Positions 11,613 through 64,000 of a DNA stretch of 64,000 nt are shown here, one piece after another. Position 1 is the first letter of the stretch. Each line of letters opens with the position of its first letter. The stretch is taken from assembly GCA_026122225.1 (NCBI GenBank), contig JANEZZ010002761.1:496001-560000 (forward strand), in the 5' to 3' direction. The translations under genes and the position numbers were made by a program. The notes beneath the pieces were generated by a model. The model was not told where the DNA came from, searched no databases, and saw only the letters and a program-made list of their open reading frames with translations. Origin of the DNA: Heloderma charlesbogerti (taxonomy: Eukaryota; Chordata; Lepidosauria; Squamata; Helodermatidae).

Positions 11613-14600
11613 TGGGAAGGAAACTCAAGAACTTTGGGGCCCAGATAGTTTTCTCATCCATCCTTCCAGTAGTTAGAAGAGGGATAGAAAGGGAAAGAAA
11701 AATACTCTGGGTGAATGAATGGCTACTGAAGAGATTTGGATTCTGGAACCACGGGCTATGCTTCCTGGAAGATGGGCTGTTGGCAAGGGATGGGTTGCAC
11801 CTCACAAAGGCTGGGAAGAATCTGTTTGGCCACAGTATGAAAAACTTTATCAGGAGGGCTTTAACGAAATCCTACAGGGAAGGGAAGCAAAGTTGGTGGT
11901 AACAATGGACGAAGGCTCATGCACTGCAAAGGAAAGAACAGCTCTAATAGCGCCTAATAATAGTCTTCACAGACATGTAGGAAGAAAGCCAGACTATGAA
12001 GCACATGGTCTTCGATGTCTATATACTAATGCCCACAGTATGGGAAACAGAACAAACTTGAACTCTTAATGCAGGCGGGAAATTATGACTTGATAGGTGT
12101 AACTGAGTCTTGGTGTGATGACTCTCATGACTGGAATGCAGCAATTGAAGGATATAACTTGTTCAAAAAGAACAGGAGGAACAGAAAGGGAGGTGGGGTT
12201 GCACTATATGTTAAAAAATACATATCCCTGCACAGAAATACAGGGGGATGAGCTTGGTAGCCCAAATTGAGAGCTTCTGGGTCGAAATAAATGGAGCAAA
12301 GAATAAAAGGAACTTGGTGGTCAGAGTCTACTACTGGCCACCTAATCAAGGAGAAGACGAGGATGAAACTTTGGAAAAGCAAATAGCCAATGTTTCAAGG
12401 AAGAATGATGTAGTAGTAATGGGGGAATTCAATTTTCCCGATATTTGTTGGGAGACAAATTCTGCAAAACATGCCCCCTCCAGGAAATCCCTGACTTGTG
12501 TGGCAGATAACTTCCTCCTATAGAAAGTTCAGGAAGGAACTAGAGGATCTGCTATCCTTAACTCAATCCTAACCAACAGTGATGACTTAGTGGATAAAGT
12601 AGCAGTTACAGGAACCCTGGGAGAAAGCAACCATGTTGCACTTGAGTTCTTGGTTCTAAGGGAAGCAAAAGCCGAGTGTAGTCAAACGCGTACCCTGGAT
12701 TTTAGGAAAGCCAATTTTAATAAACTCAGAACAATGATCAGTAAGGTCCCATAGCAAGCGACTCTAACGAGAAAAGGAATCCAAGATTGGTGGGAGTTTT
12801 AAAAAAAGGAAATTCTAAAGGCACAATTACAACAAGAAAAAAAAGGTGGAAGACAACAGAAGAAGCCAATGTGGCTTCACAAAAAGCTTAGAGATGACCT
12901 GAAAACAAAAAAGGACACATATAGGAAGTGGAAAGTAGGCCAAGCTACAAAGGAAGAGTACAGGCAGGTAGCACAGAATTACAGGGATGGCGTCAAAAAG
13001 GCTAAAGCTGAGAACGAGCTGAGGTTAGCAAGGAAGGCTGAAAGCAATAAAAAGGCTTTCTTCAGCTACGTGCATAGTAAAAGGCAGAGGAAAGAAATAG
13101 TGGTTCAGCTGTTAAATAAGGATGGCAAAATGATAACAGATGACAAGGAAAAGGCAGAAGTGCTCACTTCCTACTTCGGCTCAGTCTTCTCCCAAAAGAG
13201 GGTCTATGACCCCCCTGGCAAAGACAAAGTGCAGGCTGAAGGGGCAGGATTGCAGCTTGAGATCGATAGGCATATGGTCAAGGTACACCTAATTACTTTG
13301 AATGAGCTCAAATCTCCAGGGCCAGAGAAACTGCATCCTAGAGTAAGAAAGGAACTGGCAGAAGAACTCTCAGAATGGCTATCTATTCTCTTTGAGAAAT
13401 CATGGAGGACGGGGGAAGTGCCAGATGACTGGAGGGCTAATGTTGTCCCTGTCTTCAAAAAGGGTAAAAAGGAGGAACCTGGGAATTACAGACCAGTGTG
13501 ACATCAATCCCTGGGAAAATTCTGGAGCAGATGATAAAGCAATCAGTCTGTAAGCAGCTTAAAGACAATGCAGTGATTACTCGAGGCCAACATGGATTTG
13601 TCAAGAACAAATCCTGCCAGATAAATCTGATCTCATTTTTTGATCAGGTAACCTCCCTTGTGGACTGTGGGAATGCTGTGGACATAATATACCTCAACTT
13701 CAGCAAAGCTTTCGACAAAGTGCCCCATGATATCCTGATGAGCAAACTAGCTCAAAGTGGGCTAGATGAAACAACCATCTGGTGGATCCGCAGTTGGCTA
13801 CAGAATCGGACTCAAAGAGTGCTAATCAATGGGACCTTCTCAAACTGGGGAGAGGTAACAAGCAGGTACTGCAGGGCTCGGTCCTGGGCCCAGTGCTCTT
13901 CAACATTTCTATTAATGACTTGGAGGAGGTGGTGCAGGGAATGCTGATCAAATTTGCAGATGACACAACATTGGGCAGGATAGCGAATACCTTGGAAGAC
14001 AGAAACAAAATTCAAAGTGATCTTGATAGACTGGAGCACTGGGCAGAAAACAACAGAATGACATTTAACAGGGATAAATGCCAAGTTCTGTACCTAGGAA
14101 AAAGAAACCAAATGCAAAGTTACAAGATGGGGGATGCTTGGCTCAACAACACTACAAGCGAGAAGGATCTTGGAATTGTTGTTGATCACAAGCTGAATAT
14201 GAGCCAACAATGGGATATGGCTGCAAAAATGGCCAATGCTCTTTTGGGGTGCATTAATAGAAGCATAGCTTCCAAATCCCGGGAAGTACTAGTTCCCCTC
14301 TACTCAGCACTGGTTAGGCCTCATCTGGAGTACTGTGTCCCATTCTGGGCATCACACTCTAAGAGGGATGCAGATAAGCTGGAGAGGGTTCAGAGGAGGG
14401 CAACAAAGATGATCAGGGGACTGGAAACAAAGTCCTATGAAGAGAGACTGAAAGAACTGGGCATGTTTAGCCTTGGGAAGAGAAGACTGAGGGGAGACAT
14501 GATAGCGCTCTTCAAGTACTTGCAAGGTTGTCACAGAGAGGAAGGCCAGGATCTCTTCTTGATCATCCCAGAGTGCAGGACACAGAATAATGGGCTCAAG

Positions 14601-14826
14601 TGACAGGAAGCCAGATTCTACTGAACATCAGGAAAATCTTCCTGACTGCAAGAGCAATATGACAATGGAACCAATTACCTAGGAGGGTAATGGGCTCTCC
14701 CACACTGCAGGCATTCAAGACGAGGCTGGACAGCCATCTGTCAGGGATGCTCTGACTTGGATTCCTGCATTGAGCAGGGGGTTGGACTCGATGGTCGTAT
14801 AGGCCCCTTCCAACCCTATGATTCTA
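11612..14826 (+). mobile_element. CR1 LINE copy B, near full ORF2 length but broken
   Basis: Same CR1 subfamily as copies A and D, on the plus strand. The endonuclease part is at 11719-12523 in three frames (YTNAHSM; GVTESW, where an active copy has Trp-Trp or Thr-Trp). The middle domain and start of the reverse transcriptase are at 12869-13501, then 13498-13947, with LNFSKAFDKVPHD (Asn in place of Asp). The FADDTT box and thumb are at 13782-14603. The 3' end carries the CR1 signature (GGACTCGATGGTC, CCTTCCAACCCTATGATTCT). Several frameshifts and stops make it inactive. It lies between LIG4 and SUCLA2. Confidence 0.93.
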
Positions 14827-14829
14827 AGT

Positions 14830-15110
14830 TGTAACCATTTCACTATCCCATTGGTCCTAGCACTGGTTTGACTACCTTTTTATTTAAAGATGTGTAAATA
14901 AAAGAAAAATGCTGAGCTCTGAACACATTTTATTAGTTACTTTAAGAAAAGATACTCTACTGTGTCTGCCCAGTACTAAAAGAAATAAGCTTTACTTGTT
15001 CATATACAACATTAGATGACACTTTTGAATAAGTACCAGTAATCATGAAGACTTAAATGTTACAGCACATAATTAAATTACCATGTTCAAAAAGTTGTTG
15101 CTTCACAATC
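14830..15110. other. Intergenic, nothing recognised
   Basis: AT-rich sequence between two LINE copies; no open frame, hairpin or known repeat seen. Confidence 0.5.
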
Positions 15111-15114
15111 AAAC

Positions 15115-15580
15115 CAAATCAAATATTCTTTATTATGGTTGTTTAGACACATTCAAGTTAAAATATACAGACAAGCATACAAATATCAAGACATAGACTG
15201 CAATTCCTTCATCTTAACTAATACAGTCAAACAACTTGGTTCTTGTTCGCATGGCGATTAGAAATTAGCCACATGTGGGATCTCATTGGAGAGACAGTTG
15301 ATTACCAATCTTTCATCTGGATGGCCTGGGAAATTTGGTCAGAAGAGGATAACTGTACAGTGTCTCAAATCAGAGTAAAAATTACAGTCTAATAGTACAT
15401 GTGTCAAAGTTTCAAGGATTCCTGCTTTGCATGGACACAATCTGTTTTGAAGTGGAATTTTCAGAACTCTACTCTGGAGCACTACTGTTGGTAGAACATT
15501 TAGTCTTGCGAATATAAACCCTCTACGAGTTTGTATATTCCTAAGAGGTGTCAAATAAGAAGGTGAGATATCATAACTGT
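15115..15580 (-). mobile_element. Non-LTR retrotransposon C-terminal fragment, possibly R4/Dong-like
   Basis: Minus-strand frame 15554-15339 reads RRGFIFARLNVLPTVVLQ, then CPCKAGILETLTHVLLDC, a C-x-C...H...C knuckle found near the C-terminus of R2/R4-type and some other non-LTR polyproteins. The presumed 3' end near 15115 is followed by a tail built of ATTTGATTTGG-like units. The clade is a guess from this architecture. Confidence 0.45.
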
Positions 15581-16021
15581 GTAGACTCCCACGGGCCAGT
15601 GGAGAACAAGTTCTGTTAACCAGACAGTACAGATCCTGTCTTTCAATATCTTATAATCAGATAATAATGATCAGAAGTTTGGAGGCTTGTTGTTGCTCAA
15701 GCATTAGAAGGGACTCAAACGAAACACCAATTGACCTAATTTTATGTAAGATGTTGTTGCTTCAGAAAGCGCTGAGTGTGTTCTATAAATACCCTGCTCA
15801 TAAATAGTGAATAATATGCTCAATTCGCTCTACTGCAAAATATAAATACCTTCAATATACATGCCTTTTAAAATATATTCCTCTGTATTACCAATCACAG
15901 TATTATCTGTCTTTCCTGAATAATTTCTCAACAGCCTATGAAAGCTGCAATGTGTACTTGTTAGTGATCATTAGGTTTCTTATCACAGTAACAAATACAA
16001 AAATCCTGTGAATTCCAGACT

Positions 16022-16027
16022 TTTATT
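16022..16027 (-). promoter_or_regulatory. SUCLA2: Candidate SUCLA2 polyadenylation signal
   Basis: Minus-strand AATAAA 217 bases after the SUCLA2 stop codon, inside repeat-free sequence. A second possibility lies near 15130 but within the LINE fragment. Confidence 0.4.
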
Positions 16028-16243
16028 TGGAAGAAATATATTTTCAGCTGAGGACTACTTTTGTTTACAAATGAGTATATCAAGAACATCTTTCTGCAGT
16101 TGTAAGCTGCAATTAAGTAGATATTAGCAACAATACTTTTACAATTAACATATTCAATATTAATAGAAAGGTGATACATGTGAACCTATATTTTTTAAAA
16201 TGGAAAAGAATGAGGGCTTTGGGGACATGAACCATGTGTCTGA

Positions 16244-63704
<47,461 letters not shown>

Positions 63705-63709
63705 CTAGG

Positions 63710-63935
63710 AAAATTGGAACACAACTTTTAATTTAATACATCTTTTCATCATATAAGCAATAAGATGTATCGTATACTAGCAATATTACATACTTACCAT
63801 AAAGGCCTTTGACAAAATTCATTGGAAATTTATTTTTACCACACTAATTTTGGTTTTCCTATAGAATTCTTGAAATGTATGAGTTATACCCTTATACTCA
63901 GCTCCAAGAGCAAGAGTAATGACTAACCGTTTTTC
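63710..63935. other. Intron 1 sequence, nothing recognised
   Basis: AT-rich. SUCLA2 exon 1 is not in this stretch. Confidence 0.5.
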
Positions 63936-63954
63936 AGCTTTTTTTGTTTACTTG

Positions 63955-64000
63955 GGCGGGGCGCCAGACAAGGTTGCCCACTTTCCCCATTAATAGCCAA
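63955..64000 (+). mobile_element. L1 ORF2 fragment at window edge
   Basis: Plus-strand reading GARQGCPLSPLIA matches the L1 reverse-transcriptase motif RQGCPLSPLLF. Runs off the window. Confidence 0.6.

Overview
This window is nuclear DNA from a vertebrate, most likely a squamate reptile (lizard or snake lineage). The evidence is two recognisable single-copy vertebrate genes, introns with GT/AG borders, and a repeat mix typical of squamates: CR1, L2, L1 and BovB LINEs, DIRS-type tyrosine-recombinase retrotransposons, a Tc1-like DNA transposon, a tRNA-derived SINE and many short hairpin repeats. There are no bacterial genes, operons or CRISPR arrays.

Layout. A CR1 LINE on the minus strand fills 1-2845. 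The DNA ligase IV gene (LIG4) follows on the plus strand, with its whole coding region in one exon (3442-6177) behind a good splice acceptor. From 7.3 to 16 kb the DNA is intergenic, with a diverged tandem repeat, an L2 LINE, a nearly complete but broken CR1, and a fragment of another LINE. From 16.2 kb to the right edge lies SUCLA2 (mitochondrial ADP-forming succinyl-CoA ligase, beta subunit) on the minus strand. Ten coding exons (2 to 11) are placed to the base: 63527-63704, 55743-55842, 54699-54861, 52853-52981, 52308-52446, 42854-43015, 42608-42750, 34362-34482, 32548-32636 and 16244-16318. Together they encode 432 residues with no frame break; exon 1 (start codon and mitochondrial presequence) is beyond the right edge. 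LIG4 and SUCLA2 converge tail to tail.

Most of the remaining sequence is mobile DNA inside SUCLA2 introns. It includes a 2.75-kb BovB LINE (23985-26738), three DIRS relics, a full-length Tc1-like element (47663-49316) inside an older L1 relic, two long CR1 copies (49470-51915 and 57890-62130), shorter CR1, L2 and L1 pieces, and several palindromic repeats.

The most unusual structures are: three exact 95-bp tandem repeats at 22628-22901, each an 84-bp imperfect palindrome; a GC-AG intron in SUCLA2; a (TC)15 microsatellite serving as the polypyrimidine tract of a SUCLA2 acceptor; a chimeric CR1/L2 micro-insertion at 2081-2190; and a GC-rich minisatellite with an internal hairpin near the 3' end of SUCLA2. 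The two host genes act in different pathways (nuclear double-strand break repair and the mitochondrial TCA cycle), so their adjacency looks positional, not functional. No wholly new multigene system is visible.
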